Source: Druceiella hillmani (lineage: Eukaryota > Arthropoda > Insecta > Lepidoptera > Hepialidae). Taken from it: a stretch of 64,000 nt of DNA. The notes beneath the pieces are model-generated. The model ran no database searches. It worked only from the letters and a program-made list of their open reading frames with translations, and had not been told where the DNA came from. Below are positions 49,190-61,354 of the stretch, piece after piece. The stretch's first letter is position 1. Every line of letters begins with the position of its first letter. Made by a program: the position numbers and the translations under genes. The DNA lies in assembly GCA_039881145.1 (NCBI GenBank), contig JAYKKI010000090.1, positions 5,925,501 to 5,989,500 of the forward strand, given 5' to 3'.

Positions 49190-49740
49190 AAAAAAAAACA
49201 TTTGGACGGGGTTAATATGTTCTGATGGTACGTTGCGACGTGCCATTCGGACAGCTCCGTGTCTTGTCGGCTCTTTCCGGTTTAAGGCATCCCTCTCTAC
49301 TAAACTATACATACGCTACTTTACGCGTGTGTTAGTGTATCAGCATTATTTCGTATTTAGTAACGCTTGCAATTTTACTTTTTATATCGGTGTATTGCAT
49401 TAAGCTGTCTTTAGACGTTAATAGCGTTTATTGATTTAAAACATGAGTTATAGCGATATTGAAAACAAAATTTAGATGTTTCACATCTGCCAGGCGACCC
49501 AGGGTTTTTAGAAGGATGCTCTTCTGCAAGCAGCATACAAATAAGTATAATCTAAGGAGAAGTAAAAAAAGATGAATTACACGAGCCAGCTTTAAATAGT
49601 AACCACCAGGTACCAACGACGAGTCATCCACAGACCACAATTCTTCATAGTTTTGATGCGATATATAATAAAATCTGATGTTTGTAGTATTCCAACTATA
49701 ATAAGAATATTAATAAAGAAGTTACAATCAAATAATAAAA
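49190..49740. other. No gene recognised
   Basis: Frames on both strands are short and unsupported. Composition is slightly less AT-rich near 49200-49330. Confidence 0.45.
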
Positions 49741-49741
49741 A

Positions 49742-49848
49742 GTCGTACATCAAAATTGGCTGACTGGAAGAGATTGCTCATGTAGCAATAAATCCGCCAT
49801 ATGTACTTTGCATAAAAGATTATAAATAAATAAATAAATAAAATTTGC
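49742..49848 (+). mobile_element. LINE 3' end with ATAA-repeat tail
   Basis: ctgactggaagagattgctc followed by atgtagcaataaatccgcca is a typical 3' end of arthropod LINEs, and the insertion ends in ataaataaataaataaataa. The same conserved block ends the SINE at 13871-14105. Only about 100 bp remain. Confidence 0.65.
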
Positions 49849-49849
49849 C

Positions 49850-51620
49850 TGTTTTTTTGTAAGACTAAGAAATATTTTTAAACATTCCTCCAATGCTTAA
49901 CTGTTTTCAGAAACCAATTCTGATTCTTTTATTGATTTAGTAACTATTCCCCTCACATACATCAATGATATATTTATTTAGTTATTTACACATACACATA
50001 CACATTTATCGATACATTATAGGTAACCCGAACCGATAAGACATTAATACCGTAATTCGTAATGATAAGAAATTAATGGTTTATTACAGTTTAAACTTTT
50101 AGATTAAATATGAATACAAAAGTACCCAAGAACTACAAAATATAACGACGACACATTTCGACTAATTTACTTTCATTCATCATAACCAAATGAAATTCTG
50201 GTACGACGGCGATCAGGTGGTTAAGCAGTTTAATACTGCGGGAAAATGGAGAGTTCCGTTATCATTCGGTTCTAAAGGGTGGTATAGCAAAAATGTGATG
50301 ATTGCGTGAGTGCAAGAAATTGCCAGGTAGGAAGAATGAAAGTTTACTCAATGATACACAGCAGAGAATTTTTTTCCTTTTAATAGCTGGAATATGCTTC
50401 TTTCCATTTAAAATGCGAGCACCTTAGATTGAAACCTTCGTGGTAAAGCTAGAAATATAAGCCGGTTAGAATCTGGCTTTCATCGTGCATTAAAAGACCT
50501 AATTTTACAAAAGGGTATGAAACTTGTGTTCGAAACTCTGTCTTTCTCATAATATTATTCCACTCTTTGCCCTGTAATGGCTTATGAATATTTATTTGTC
50601 GGAATGTTTTTATATTCGAACTAAATTATTGTAGATTTTTTACTGCAATATTTTACAACAGAATTTACTTCGAGATGTCACCTCAGATGGATTATAAAAC
50701 GTTTTTTAATACCATATTTATATCGTCGGAACCACCCACAATAACATGGGAGGGTGCTATGAAAGTGGCCGTATAACGACATAATGTCATTTTCACGGAA
50801 GTTGATGGATCTGGCTTCCAACATGCGTCTCGTATTTTATTACTTCATCGCTCATATCTCACTCGCGCGCCTGACGTCTCTCGGGTGTTGCAATATAAGC
50901 TGCGGGGCGAGGGCTCGTCAGAATTCTGCATTCATCATTGTATCTGTCGTGTAATTGAAAATTGTAACCTTTTTGATATTTGCGCTACGTATAAGCTGCA
51001 AAATATTTGTTTAAATTTTCAGAAAATCAATGAAATGTAAACTGAATGGATCACTGGTCTGAATCAATGTTTTCCACGTTTTCCCTTTTTTCAATAAATA
51101 ATGAAAAGAAACAAAAATAAAAGTATTATTGAATTTTTGCTCGTAAAGTGGAGAAAACTCTAAACGTGTGAAAATAGGGATGGAAGATTGTATAGGAATT
51201 TCGAAGCAATTAAAGTTAAAGACACGAAAATTAATATTCAGGATTTCAGATAGAAATAAAAAAGATCGATTTCAGGGTTTTTGGAAAATTTGTAATCCAT
51301 AACTAATTATTACATTATATATAACAAAGACTAAAAGAAATGCAGTCATCATCCCTCTTTATTTGGACCAAGCTCGGACGTCAGCAAGTTTATAATAAAC
51401 GTTTGTAAATTAATATCGTTTAAAGACATTAGTTCAAAATATAATTTACTTTATGCTATACAAATAATAAATAACGTCACCTATGATCTAATGTTCGTAT
51501 TTTATCAACATATTATCATACACAATGAATATTACAAATAGTATTATAAAAATATTTACATACAATTCATTGATTCATTAATGGCATTAGGAAGCGCAGG
51601 TCGGAGAAATACAATAGAAT
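49850..51620. other. AT-rich DNA with one GC-elevated patch
   Basis: About 50690-50935 contains cgcgcgcctgacgtctctcg and gctgcggggcgagggctcgt and is denser in CpG than its surroundings. No frame or core promoter is convincing. The rest shows nothing. Confidence 0.4.
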
Positions 51621-51625
51621 TATTC

Positions 51626-51627
<2 letters not shown>

Positions 51628-51680
<53 letters not shown>

Positions 51681-51694
51681 TATATATATATATC
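51628..51694. repeat. TA microsatellite at the truncated end of a Tc1 relic
   Basis: About 32 AT dinucleotides with one AAA interruption. It directly precedes transposase sequence. Confidence 0.9.
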
Positions 51695-51702
51695 TTCATA
51701 TA

Positions 51703-52290
51703 TTATATGTAGGTTTGGTCGTGTTGCTGCTGAAAACTTCTGTTAAGGCCACAAAACAAAAAAGGAAGAAGTGGGCTCTTGTCCATCGAGATTGGACAAA
51801 AGAAGTTTTTAAAAAATTCCTTTGAACCGACGAATCGAAGTTTGAAGGTTTGGATCAAAAATGCGAATTTATGTTCGACGCAGCGCCGGAGAAAAGTGAT
51901 GCTAAATTGTGTAGTGCCAAAATGCTGTTCTTTCCGGGATAAGATTAGTAGAAAAGGGGGTTCCCTTTCCAAGAAGACGATGATCCAAAACATAGTTCTA
52001 AATTATGCAGAGATTATTTAGAACGAAAAGAGATGGAAGGGGTGTTAAAAACATGGTATAGTAACCTCAAAGTCTTGATCTCAACCTGATTGAACTTTTA
52101 TGGGCAGATCTTGATAGAAAATTTGCGATCGATGTCCCTCTTCACAAGAATATATATGGAAGGCTTTACATGAAAGTTGCAACAATATTCTTTAAGAAAC
52201 AATCAACAAATTGATTGTTCGTATGCCGAGATTCCTGAAAAATGTGATCAAATGCAAAGGATTTTTTGATGAAAAGGCTATTTAAATTAT
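51703..52290 (+). pseudogene. Tc1 DD34E transposase, inactivated
   Basis: Across shifting plus-strand frames the order is KWALVHRDWTKEVFKKFL, TDESKFEG (first catalytic D), FQEDDDPKHSSKLCRDYLER (second D) and PQSLDLNLIELLWADLDRK (final E). This is the DD34E triad of Tc1 transposases. At least three frameshifts and several stops break it, and the helix-turn-helix half is absent. The small frames on both strands at 51703-52021 are shadows. Confidence 0.78.
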
Positions 52291-52466
52291 TACGGCCATT
52301 TTTTATATCAGCGATTGATACTTTATGAATATTTTTAAATATTTCATAAGTCAATCATAAGTATCTGATAATTAAACGTCTTTCTTCACACACTCTCATT
52401 TGTTTCAATTTTATCTAATTTTCAAACTTTACGTAAGGTAGTCTCAAACTTTTGGCCGGCAGTGTA
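51703..52466 (+). mobile_element. 5'-truncated Tc1-like element
   Basis: It contains the C-terminal two thirds of a Tc1 transposase gene and ends in gtctcaaacttttggccggc followed by agtgta, a typical Tc1-type terminal sequence (reading inwards tacactgccggccaaaag). The next bases are TA. The 5' end, including the first inverted repeat and the DNA-binding domain, is missing; the sequence starts directly after TA repeats. Confidence 0.75.
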
Positions 52467-52469
52467 TAT

Positions 52470-53220
52470 AAGTGTGTGTGAGTATGTATGTGTATATAGT
52501 TGTCTTAACGAGAGAATATACGTACTTGGTACTATGCGCATGTAGCAGGAAAAATACATTATTCTCTCACGTGGACAGTGAGTTGATATTTTAAACCTCT
52601 TGCCTATTTTCAGTTTTTTATTATGTGATGGAAACTTCGAAAATTATTTGTAAAAATGTCTATTACAGTATGGATATTAAATTATATTAATTAACAAACA
52701 TTAATTTAAATTTATATGCGATGCGTGTGAAGCTTCGCTTCTGTCGGGCGTCCCACAACACCTCGCTTCTTATCTTTGTTATTTTGATAGATCAGTTACG
52801 TGATCGCATCACTTTTATCAACTTACCATGGGTAGATATGAATGTTTTCCATAAATGATGTTTTTAAAGAATTGCAAATAACGATTGCTAATCTCTAATT
52901 ACTTTAGTCTTAAAGGACGAGTTGTTACTATCTATATCAGAAAGGATATATTTCTATATTATGTATTCACTTATAATGGCGTAAATTACCATTAAATTGA
53001 AAAAAAAAACAAATAAAATACTACACTAAAACTAAACGAATCCTGTCACATCCAATACAACATCAAAAGCCATGGAAACCTGTAAACTACAGCGAATTGT
53101 TAGACACTAAAGAAAAATGAATTGATCGCTGAACTGCCTCCGAATGCAATTAGTGACGTACTCCTCTACTCGCAGCGAGCAAAGCAGATGCATTGGAAGA
53201 GAGCTATAAACTGCAGTCGG
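52470..53220. other. No gene recognised
   Basis: AT-rich DNA between the Tc1 relic and the cassette exon, including the start of the intron after the donor at 53223. Confidence 0.5.
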
Positions 53221-53223
53221 TAC

Positions 53224-53388
53224 CTGTACTCTGACGCACCCAAGTTTCGGGACAGAGGCAATTGTTGATGCTCAAAAGACCTTCGCAGCTCTTTGCTCTC
53301 TGCATCCGGGCAGGCGGAGGCCAGTCGTAACGGTGGTCGATGTGTTTAAGGTTCTCTACGATGGCCTTTATCTGGGTATCGTCTAGCT
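53224..53388 (-). CDS. Internal coding exon 2, symmetric phase 1-1 (candidate cassette exon)
   Basis: This is a 165-nt exon on the minus strand. Its acceptor follows a pyrimidine-rich run (ctttattgtcttctaccgagaaag) and its donor is TACAG|gtaccg. The open frame contains LDDTQIKAIVENLKHIDHR, then YDWPPPARMQRAKSCEGLL, then SINNCLCPETWVRQST. It enters needing two bases and leaves with one, exactly matching the phase-1 end of exon 60743-60640 and the phase-1 start of exon 4604-4528. It can therefore be included or skipped without a frameshift. If included, the junctions read GLPK-LDD and QST-DKKK. An in-frame GAG|AAA acceptor four bases upstream would enter in phase 0 and not fit, so I chose 53388. 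I recognise no domain. The four cysteines are not spaced like a LIM finger. Confidence 0.72.
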
Positions 53389-56300
53389 CTTTCTCGGTAG
53401 AAGACAATAAAGATAGTTTATTAGATTGTTGTCAATATTCATAAATAAAGTTAGTTTCTTTACGGTTAAACAACTTTTGAATTGTTGAATTTATTTAAAA
53501 GGCCTTTTAGCAATTTTCGAAATAGAAGATTTTACCAGCAGCAAGTGGCGCCTCTGTTATCCCAACTTGTAACCTAGAAATGCTCTTAATATATTGCCTC
53601 AAATAACTTTTCGGGATGGTAATTTGGCTTTGTAAGATTTGATAATTTTTGTTAATTTTTTTATCAATACTTAATACCGCAAATCAATTTTATTATGTTG
53701 TTTTGCTTTTTGTCATTGAAGTGCATAGCAATTTTATTTCATAAAGTTTTACACAGGTATAAACTGGGATTCGAAAAAGCCGCGGAAAGGTGATTTTCTT
53801 CGATGTCCTAAAGAGAACAGTGAAAACCGTTTTTTTTCTTAATTTCGCAAATGAAAAATTCATGCTTATTTGAAAAATAAAAAAAATATCATTTGTCTGT
53901 TTGAGGGTTAATTACGTAATCGTTAACTGATTTATAAAATAATGAATGAAATACGTTCCATTTTACACCGACCGCGTTGTATCTATTACCTACATTGAGT
54001 AAAACAATATTATAAATAATGTGTCTTAATAAAAACATGTTTAATACGCTTTTCTAAAACCTAAAATTTATTTCCAACTCTAATAGCAACTTCGTTTTAA
54101 ATATTTTTGCGAGTAATTTATTTGTTTCAATATATTTTGGGATATGACGAATTACATTTTAGAATTTTTATTAATAATAGTGATTAGTGAACGGAATGAA
54201 ATGATATTTTAAAATATGAGAATGAAAAAAGTGGAATGCATGGTAACAATTTTGTAAAAATAAAAACTTTGAACTGGAATAACTCCGGAACCGCTTCGAA
54301 TTTAAAAAAAAAATTTCACTGTTCTTTTCACGACATCGATAATACTTCCGCCTCCGCGGCCATGTCGTTTTTAACTGTATATCCTGTATAAGTTTATCAG
54401 ATTAGGACAATCTTGGATACTTAGCTTGGTATGAGTCGATTCGTTTTCTCTACAGGTGTAAGAGTAAATTTGAGTGGAAGATCGAATAATATTTTATTAT
54501 TAGCTGGATTGAAATATATATGTTTTTATTTCTTAAAAATGATTAGTTTCCATGACATAAATACTCAAGCCGTGACATTTTAACCGCATTTTTGGAATGA
54601 CTCTCGCCTTATACCGCGAAAAACGTAGTTATACACAAATACTGGAACAATTACAGGATGATACGGACTTATAGATCTCTGAAATTACAGACTACTAAAT
54701 CTGAATGAAATATGTAAGACACTAAATATGTATAAAACAGTTTTAAGAAACCGACTAAGGGTAAATCTGGCTCGCAACTCTGGTGCCTTATATCATTTGA
54801 AGTCAAATTTCTCGTAAACCTTCACTAACATGGAGACCTTAGTGAAATAAATATTAAATAATACATAATATAGTTACATAGGGGAGACATATATCTCAAA
54901 AACTTTAACATCTAGAACCCATAACTTTTACATAGACTCCTAAAAACCCTTCTTTAGCCATTTTAGATTTATTCGTTTCTAAAATAAGAGGTGGAGACGT
55001 ATTTTTTCGTATAATTGTCGTATTATCAGTATATATCTACAAATTTCGTATTATTTGTAAATATATACTGAAAATATACTTTTTTTTAGATATATACTGA
55101 AAATAGTATATACTGTGATAATTTTATAAAAAAATTCTTGAAAAGCTCAGTTACTTCATTCTAGTGGCTAAGCATTGTACGTCATTTAGATCGATGATTG
55201 AATGGCACTCGTTATTAAGCTACTAATTGAATTGCGAATCAAACTAGATGGCGGCGACACGTTCATACATACTTTGATCCGTGGCTGGCTCGTGCTAGCG
55301 ATAGCATGGAAAAGGGAAAAGTGGTGGTGTAACTAAAAATAAAGTGACAGAAAGGAAAATGAATCTATAGTGTTTTGAAATAAAACTGGTAATTTTACAT
55401 TCTTATCTCTAGAAGTATCAATGAGAGAAGAATTCGAAAAAAGTAAGAGTGCCAAACTAATATTAAGTAAATGTTTAAAATAATTAATTAAATAAAATAT
55501 AAAATTGAGCTGAATAAGATCAATCAGTGCGCATTAATTAAATTTCTTTAAGCTTATTTAATTAAACTTCAGCTTCTGTGTATAACAATTTCGTAATAGA
55601 GCAATTGTCGCTTGAGGATTTTGCTCCGCAACATGATCTACTAAAATTTTGATTACACTTAATCTATTTAGTTTATTTCGATGCCAATATATGCACTTTC
55701 ATGTGTTACATGCAGCTTGCTTATCTTTCAATTCATTGCTTGAACTTTGTTAAAAGCTGTCGTTATTATGTCGTATAACTGAATATATATTAACTCCCAG
55801 TTTTAATACTGTGCGGTCGTTGAAAGGGTGGAATATATATGAATATATAATTCGTGAAATTATAAAGAGAAAATGTCATTCGAAAGCAGCACTTTATCAG
55901 CACCATACGAAATCAACCTTCGCGTTATATAGCCATACGGATGGCTCAAAATATAAAGCTACTTGTTTTTGAAAATTGCGTTGCGTAACGATGTGTGCCC
56001 TGTAAAATATCAAATGTAATGATATGTAAATATGGGCGCCCCATAGCTCTTTAACGCTTTTTCATAAAACGAAACGCGATAATATATACTGTGTATGTAG
56101 ACGGAGTAATATGAAACGGGAAAATAACTAGTTCCAGAAGAGATAAGCGAATTTAGGTCGCGATATTTATCCCGTTGTCTAAAGGTTGTGTGATGTTCTG
56201 ATTTTTGTTGAAAAAGTTGTTTTATGTGAAATAGCTCCAAAATAACATAGAAAACGAAACGCGATAAAATCTAATGATGTTGTGGACAAAATAATATGAG

Positions 56301-56555
56301 AATTAAGCATAATTTTTCCGGGGGAGATAAGCGACTTTAGGTGCCAATATTTATTTCGCTGACTGAAGTTGTTGATGTTTAATTTTTTGTTGAAAAAATA
56401 TGATGTAGAAAAGTTTCAAAAAACACAGAAAGTGTTCAAAAGACAGAGGTATTGGTTATTTGAAGCTATTTTTAGTTAATTAAATAGCATTGACTTGAAA
56501 TTTGAGTAAACTTTATATAGTCTGCACATTTTAATAATTATCCTCAACCATCCGA
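53389..56555. other. Intron with one 18-bp-arm hairpin
   Basis: cagtatatatctacaaat (55027-55044) pairs with 55053-55070 with one mismatch around an 8-nt loop. A further copy of the arm (atatatactg) follows at about 55092. The segment otherwise shows nothing supported. Confidence 0.55.
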
Positions 56556-56559
56556 ATGA

Positions 56560-57115
56560 GTCCTCTGGTGGATATAAGACCAATGCGCATAATAGAGCCC
56601 GATCTTCGACTCTTCTTATGTATAGCCAAATAGCTGCTTTGCACAAAACGTCGCTCTATTTATCCGGAAGAAATCCCATCATCCATTTGTCTAAAAGTGG
56701 TCTCCAATCTAGAACCCGCTACCTCGTCAGTTATCAGTTCCATGACAAACGTTACTGGTTCATTGTCACTTCAGCATGCATATTCTTTTGAGCTATGTTG
56801 TTCAATTTTGACTTCTGTCGGAATGCGTACATTTCAGATACTCTGAGCATTGTTCGTTCGACTCAGTAAGTCATTAGGTGTGGGATACACTGGCTAAAGA
56901 CCTTCGTCTTCAGGAATTTTAGGATGTGAAACGAAAAGAGTGGATGTAGTTTTTTGTATGGCATCAATCTAAGCTGAATCCGTCTATCAGCTTCTCTTTC
57001 GACTTTCCAGCTTAAGGCTTTGCTCAAGTTAGTCATACTCCTCTACAATTTCAAGAAACATGTTATTTACTAATATTGATTTGGGTGATATATTGGCTTT
57101 GATCATGATTTTTGG
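56560..57115 (-). pseudogene. Non-LTR retrotransposon relic (region after the RT core)
   Basis: Minus-strand frames give, in order, KTKIMIKANISPKSILVNN, LEIVEEYD-L, a RKRE segment, KIPEDEGL, a Q-CIPHLMTY-like piece, NNIAQKN and DDGISSG. This succession (Y-YLG, KREA, P..LK.K.F..C.LP...Y, then a domain ending GHI/RW) is that of the C-terminal third of insect LINE polymerases. Many stops and frameshifts are present. Confidence 0.55.
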
Positions 57116-57119
57116 TTTT

Positions 57120-59215
57120 ATAAATTTTTATGCCGCGTTAATAATAACAGTGACAAAGTGTTAGTGGACTTTGTTCATTTTGTTCTTATCTCAACTATTT
57201 TCTAAAGTTGATAATAGTAAAAGTTACTTTTATATTTTAAACATAATATTTGATCAAATGTAATTGTTCTGTAACGTTGTCCACATTTTGATTATTATAT
57301 CTTAACTATTAAATTAAAATATCGAAGTAACTGTATCCCAAGCTACATCGATACTTCTTCGAAATGTTATATTACGTGTATTTTTTAATGCAAATCGTCG
57401 AAAGTTTTCAGCTGTAAAAGAATACAAGAAGATAAAACTTTCAATTGATCAAACTTTAAAATTAATTGAAGATAAAAAGTAAGGAAAAAACGAAAACAAG
57501 AAAAAGATGATAAAAACGGTCAAAAATGAAAGTGAACATGAATAAAGTTTTAAACTTCCCTCTCTTCCTCTGTGTAATAACTACTGCATTTCGTTGTTGC
57601 TTGTATCTAATTCATTTTAGGTGTTGCTTGTATCTAAAAGCAAGGTTAATAAAAAAAATTTAATTCTTGAAAGCGCAATCAATAATTGAAGTATTCGATA
57701 GGGCGAGACATTATGTAACGATACAAAAACACATGATTTATGCGATTAACTTATAAACATGATTTTTTTAGTTATACATTTTTTATGTACCTAAAACCTT
57801 TTCAAATTAACATCAGTGTCACTTTGACCTTTATGATTTTTGTATTGGAAAATTTTAATTTGATGGAAGTTTTACTTGGTTGGTTTTCCATTAGACCGCT
57901 TGTAAATGTAAATAAACTATCTTCATAGTAAGCTACAAGGTATTATATTAATTTGCTCGTCTGCGTTTTGATGTGTGTTGAAATGTGATATGAATTATAA
58001 ACTCTACGTTTGCAATTTTTTACGAACTAGTTTAGGCCGATTCTCCTTTTTTAAATTATTTTATTAATTATAAATTAATAAATGGTAAGTGATGCTTCGT
58101 AATCGTTGTGATTATAATTGCTCTTTAGGCTTGAGCTAAATTTCCGTTAATCGCCTTAATGTAGCTTGCTTAGCTTGTGTCGAAACTTTCGTTAGATTTG
58201 TTTTCTTACGATTTATCCCACAACAAATAATAAAATAATATTATAAACAATCTTTAGTAAGACTGAGATTCAAACATAGAGACAAATTGATAGTTCCTGG
58301 ACTTGCATCATGTCAGGTCGACGTTAAATTATAATTGATGATAAATTAAGATAAAAATTAAAGTTTAGAATAGGGTAATTTTTTTAAGTGATTAGTTTCG
58401 CAATAATTAATATACAACATTCTGCAATGGTTAGTGTTAATTTAAATCCTCATTGCATTAGTAAAGATTCTATCATTATTTTGAATTCTTTAGCTATGTC
58501 TATATAATTATAAATTAATTTAACACGCACAATCAATAGCTAACATGATCATTTACTTTGAACATTTCAAATTGTGTACTCATCGATTAACAACTGACAA
58601 GGTATGGGCGCATCCTTTGATCTGCCGCGCGGAATGAGCTCAAACAAGTCTTTCAGACCGTCAACCACTTATACCACATACGAAAGGATCTAAATAGTTT
58701 CTCATTTGATGTCATCACAATACTGCTTGTGTTGCTAATTTAGATATTCATTGCATACGTTTTCAGATTATTTATTGCTTTTAATTCAAAAATTACCATT
58801 GTTAAGTAATTTTCTCTAGTTTATGAAACGTATGTTTAATATAAACGTTTGATTACAGTGGGATTACGATTATGACATGAGATATTACGGTGAGCGATGT
58901 TAGTAGTAATCTATTTTAATACAGGTTTAGATCGGAAGACTTATTTTACCCATGAAAATTGTCCTATAAAGTTAGTTCTGACCTTTATTACATAAATTAT
59001 AACATATAATTTTATGAAATAAACATTTTGTTGCAATAATTCGTAGATGTCACGTAAAATTATTTCATGTAGGACATTTACCGTGCAATTTTCTATTTGA
59101 ATAACTCAGAATAATTTAGCAATATTACTTACCGAAACTTGTTGAATGAAGGCTGTGAGTGAAGTCGATTCAATTATGTGAGGAATTTATTAAATTGTTT
59201 AAATTGTCAGTCAAT
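57120..59215. other. No gene recognised
   Basis: Very AT-rich sequence; a tiny duplication ttgcttgtatctaa occurs at 57597-57640. The plus-strand frame 57740-57928 is hydrophobic because of T-rich composition, not a credible membrane protein. Confidence 0.5.
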
Positions 59216-59219
59216 CACT

Positions 59220-59850
59220 AGGGTTGTCAGTGAATCATTACAATTATTAGAATTAAATTTATGTAGTGGTATTCTGTGAGTATTTTATTGCAAACAGCTA
59301 AGAATGTACTGTATTTTATTATCTGTCGTCTGTGTGTGTACTTTGTAATCTACTGTATTTTGTTATCTGTCGTTATGATCCATATATTCAGGAGATTAAA
59401 CTGATTATATACCACGGAATTATCAGTTGATAATAATCATTAGAGTTGAATTTATGTAGGAGTATTCTGCGAGTGTTTTACTACGAATAGAGAAAAATAT
59501 ATTTAATCTATTATATGGTTGTTTTAAAAAAAATATTTATAAATAATTATTCTAAAATTGTTATGGTTTAGTCTACTGAGGTGAATAATAATTGTTTATG
59601 TAAAGTTGTTACCTGATCATTACAATCATTAGAGTTGAATTTGTGTTTTTTTTGTTTGTTTTATTTCAAATATATTACATTGTTTTATTCGAAAAATAAT
59701 TGTCCGAAAATTGTTATGGCTTAGTCGATTGAGGTGAATAATAATTGATTATGTAATGTTGTAAGCCGATCATTACAATCATTAGAGTTTAAATTATGTA
59801 GTTTTCCGTGAGAGTTTTATTCCAAACAACCTATAATGTTTTTTTTAAAT
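59220..59850. repeat. Degenerate tandem repeat, four copies of about 155-200 bp
   Basis: The landmark gatcattacaatcattagag followed by ttgaatttatgtag recurs near 59237, 59433, 59615 and 59771. The blocks attctgtgagtattttatt and ttgttatg-ttagtc-a-tgag recur between them. Spacing shrinks from about 195 to 155 bp. Confidence 0.8.
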
Positions 59851-60639
59851 GTTGTTTTCGATCTATAATAAGTTAGCATTAAAAGAATAGTTATGAATAA
59901 AGCATAAGAAATTGTTATACTTATTGGGTTTTCAGTGTTTATGCTATTATTTGAATGACACATTTTCAAAATACAAACGCAGAAAATATAACTTATTTTT
60001 TCCTGGTACACTTAGAAAATTCATTAAAAGGATTTTAAGAAGTAAAAATCAATAGCAAACAAGTTTAATATGCATGGAACCTCATGTGTGTGAAGTGAAA
60101 CTTATTTTTCTATAGTTTAATGCATTTAATATGTAAATTATTTAAATTAAATACATAAAAATTAATTTTATCCCAATCCATTAATGTAATTTTCTAAGTT
60201 ATAAAAATAATAATTAACAGTAAAGTGAAGTTCAAATTTTAATATTAATTTTATAAATGGCGCAGTAAGATTTATAGAAAGTGTTAATATAGAACTACCC
60301 TTGAGCGTTTCGTATGTCGACATAAAAAGTTTGTCTCAAAATAAATTTATTCTTCAAAGTTTGTGTTTAGACTGCAAAATTATACTGCATAATTTGTAAT
60401 TATACGTTCATATTTTCATACGAATATACTACTTAAATTTTGAATTGGCAAAAATTATCTTACGTACTTCTACTGTTTTCTATGTATAATACAATCAAAA
60501 GACTTAAAAAAATTAGGTCTAAACTTTTATACGAAAGAGTCACAATTCTTAACGATGTCAATGTCTTTGGTTATTGGTAGTGTTGATTGATTCCGTCGTT
60601 TTGTCGATTAAACGGAATATAAATAAAAATAAATCTTAC

Positions 60640-60743
60640 TTGGCAGGCCGCGGCGCTGTCTCTCTTCTTCCTCCAGCATCCTCAGCACGGAAGAGTTGGC
60701 CAGGTTTGCTGGTTTCGACGTTGTGGGATCATTGAAATCGATT
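60640..60743 (-). CDS. Internal coding exon 1 of a split minus-strand gene, tentatively PDZ-LIM/Zasp-like
   Basis: This is a 104-nt internal exon. On the minus strand it is preceded by an acceptor (aacaatttccag) and followed by a strong donor (gtaaga). Its only open frame gives 34 whole codons, starting IDFNDPTTSKPANLAN and running through SSVLRMLEEEERQRR to GLP. One leading base completes an upstream codon and one trailing A starts the next, so it exits in phase 1. The exon is much more GC-rich than its surroundings and uses balanced codons. The hydrophobic-then-acidic SVLRMLEEEER segment recalls the short region after the ZM motif in muscle Z-disc PDZ-LIM (Zasp/ALP-Enigma) proteins; that is recollection of a pattern, not an alignment. 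The upstream exons, including any PDZ domain, lie beyond 64000 or were not recognised. That it is an exon is well supported; the family is uncertain. Confidence 0.82.
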
Positions 60744-61160
60744 CTGGAAATTGTTAATGGTTTATAAAATTAATAATAAAATAATTTATAAAGTTATTTG
60801 AAAAACAATTCGTACATTTTTTTATTCATTATGTTGACAATTTTATATTATAGTACAATCGACGTTGACCCTAGTAAAATAATGAAAAATTAAACTCAAT
60901 TACCTTGAATTTTATTTTTTATTTACTACTAGATTTTGGATTAGTAGTCACGAGTTATTGCTGCCTCGATAAAGCCGCATGTGGAAGATAAAATAATAGT
61001 ACACAGCCATTCTTGTTAGCTGGTTGGGTAAATGGATGAAATCCGATTGAAAATTGGAAAATATTAGCGTTATTCGATAGAATTTTTATATTACAAAATA
61101 AATAAAACTGGTCACCAAAACATATAAAATACTATTTACATTTTATTTACAATATAATTT
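60744..61160. other. Intron upstream of exon 1
   Basis: AT-rich, no exon or repeat found. Confidence 0.5.
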
Positions 61161-61162
61161 AA

Positions 61163-61350
61163 GAAGACCATTAGACGCTCAATCACATTCAAGAAATACT
61201 GACGGATTGACAAAAGATTGATCTAGATGATCAATCTTTCGAATTGTAATAATTGACCGATTATTCAAGGAATTTTTACAATTAGATTTTATCAATATTT
61301 CGTCAACTCGTCAGTATTTCTTTAATATGATTGAGCGTCTAATGGTCGCC
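61163..61350. mobile_element. MITE family C, copy 2
   Basis: The ends gaccattagacgctcaatca and tgattgagcgtctaatggtc are perfect inverted repeats of 20 bp. The repeats extend inward (aagaaatactgacg / cgtcagtatttctt), giving about 45 bp with mismatches. The centre contains ggaatttttacaatta, as in the copy at 11786-11960. Confidence 0.85.
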
Positions 61351-61354
61351 TAAG

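Larger units (their letters stand above)
4605..60639 (-). other. Large (about 56 kb) intron or intron pair of the minus-strand gene
   Basis: If exon 53388-53224 is skipped, this is one intron from the donor at 60639 (gtaaga) to the acceptor at 4605. If it is included, there are two introns: 60639-53389 and 53223-4605. No other minus-strand block with matching splice sites, phase and protein-like composition was found. The interval carries most of the mobile elements and tandem arrays listed separately. A large intron is usual for insect genes encoding muscle scaffold proteins with alternative promoters, but no promoter could be demonstrated here. Confidence 0.65.
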
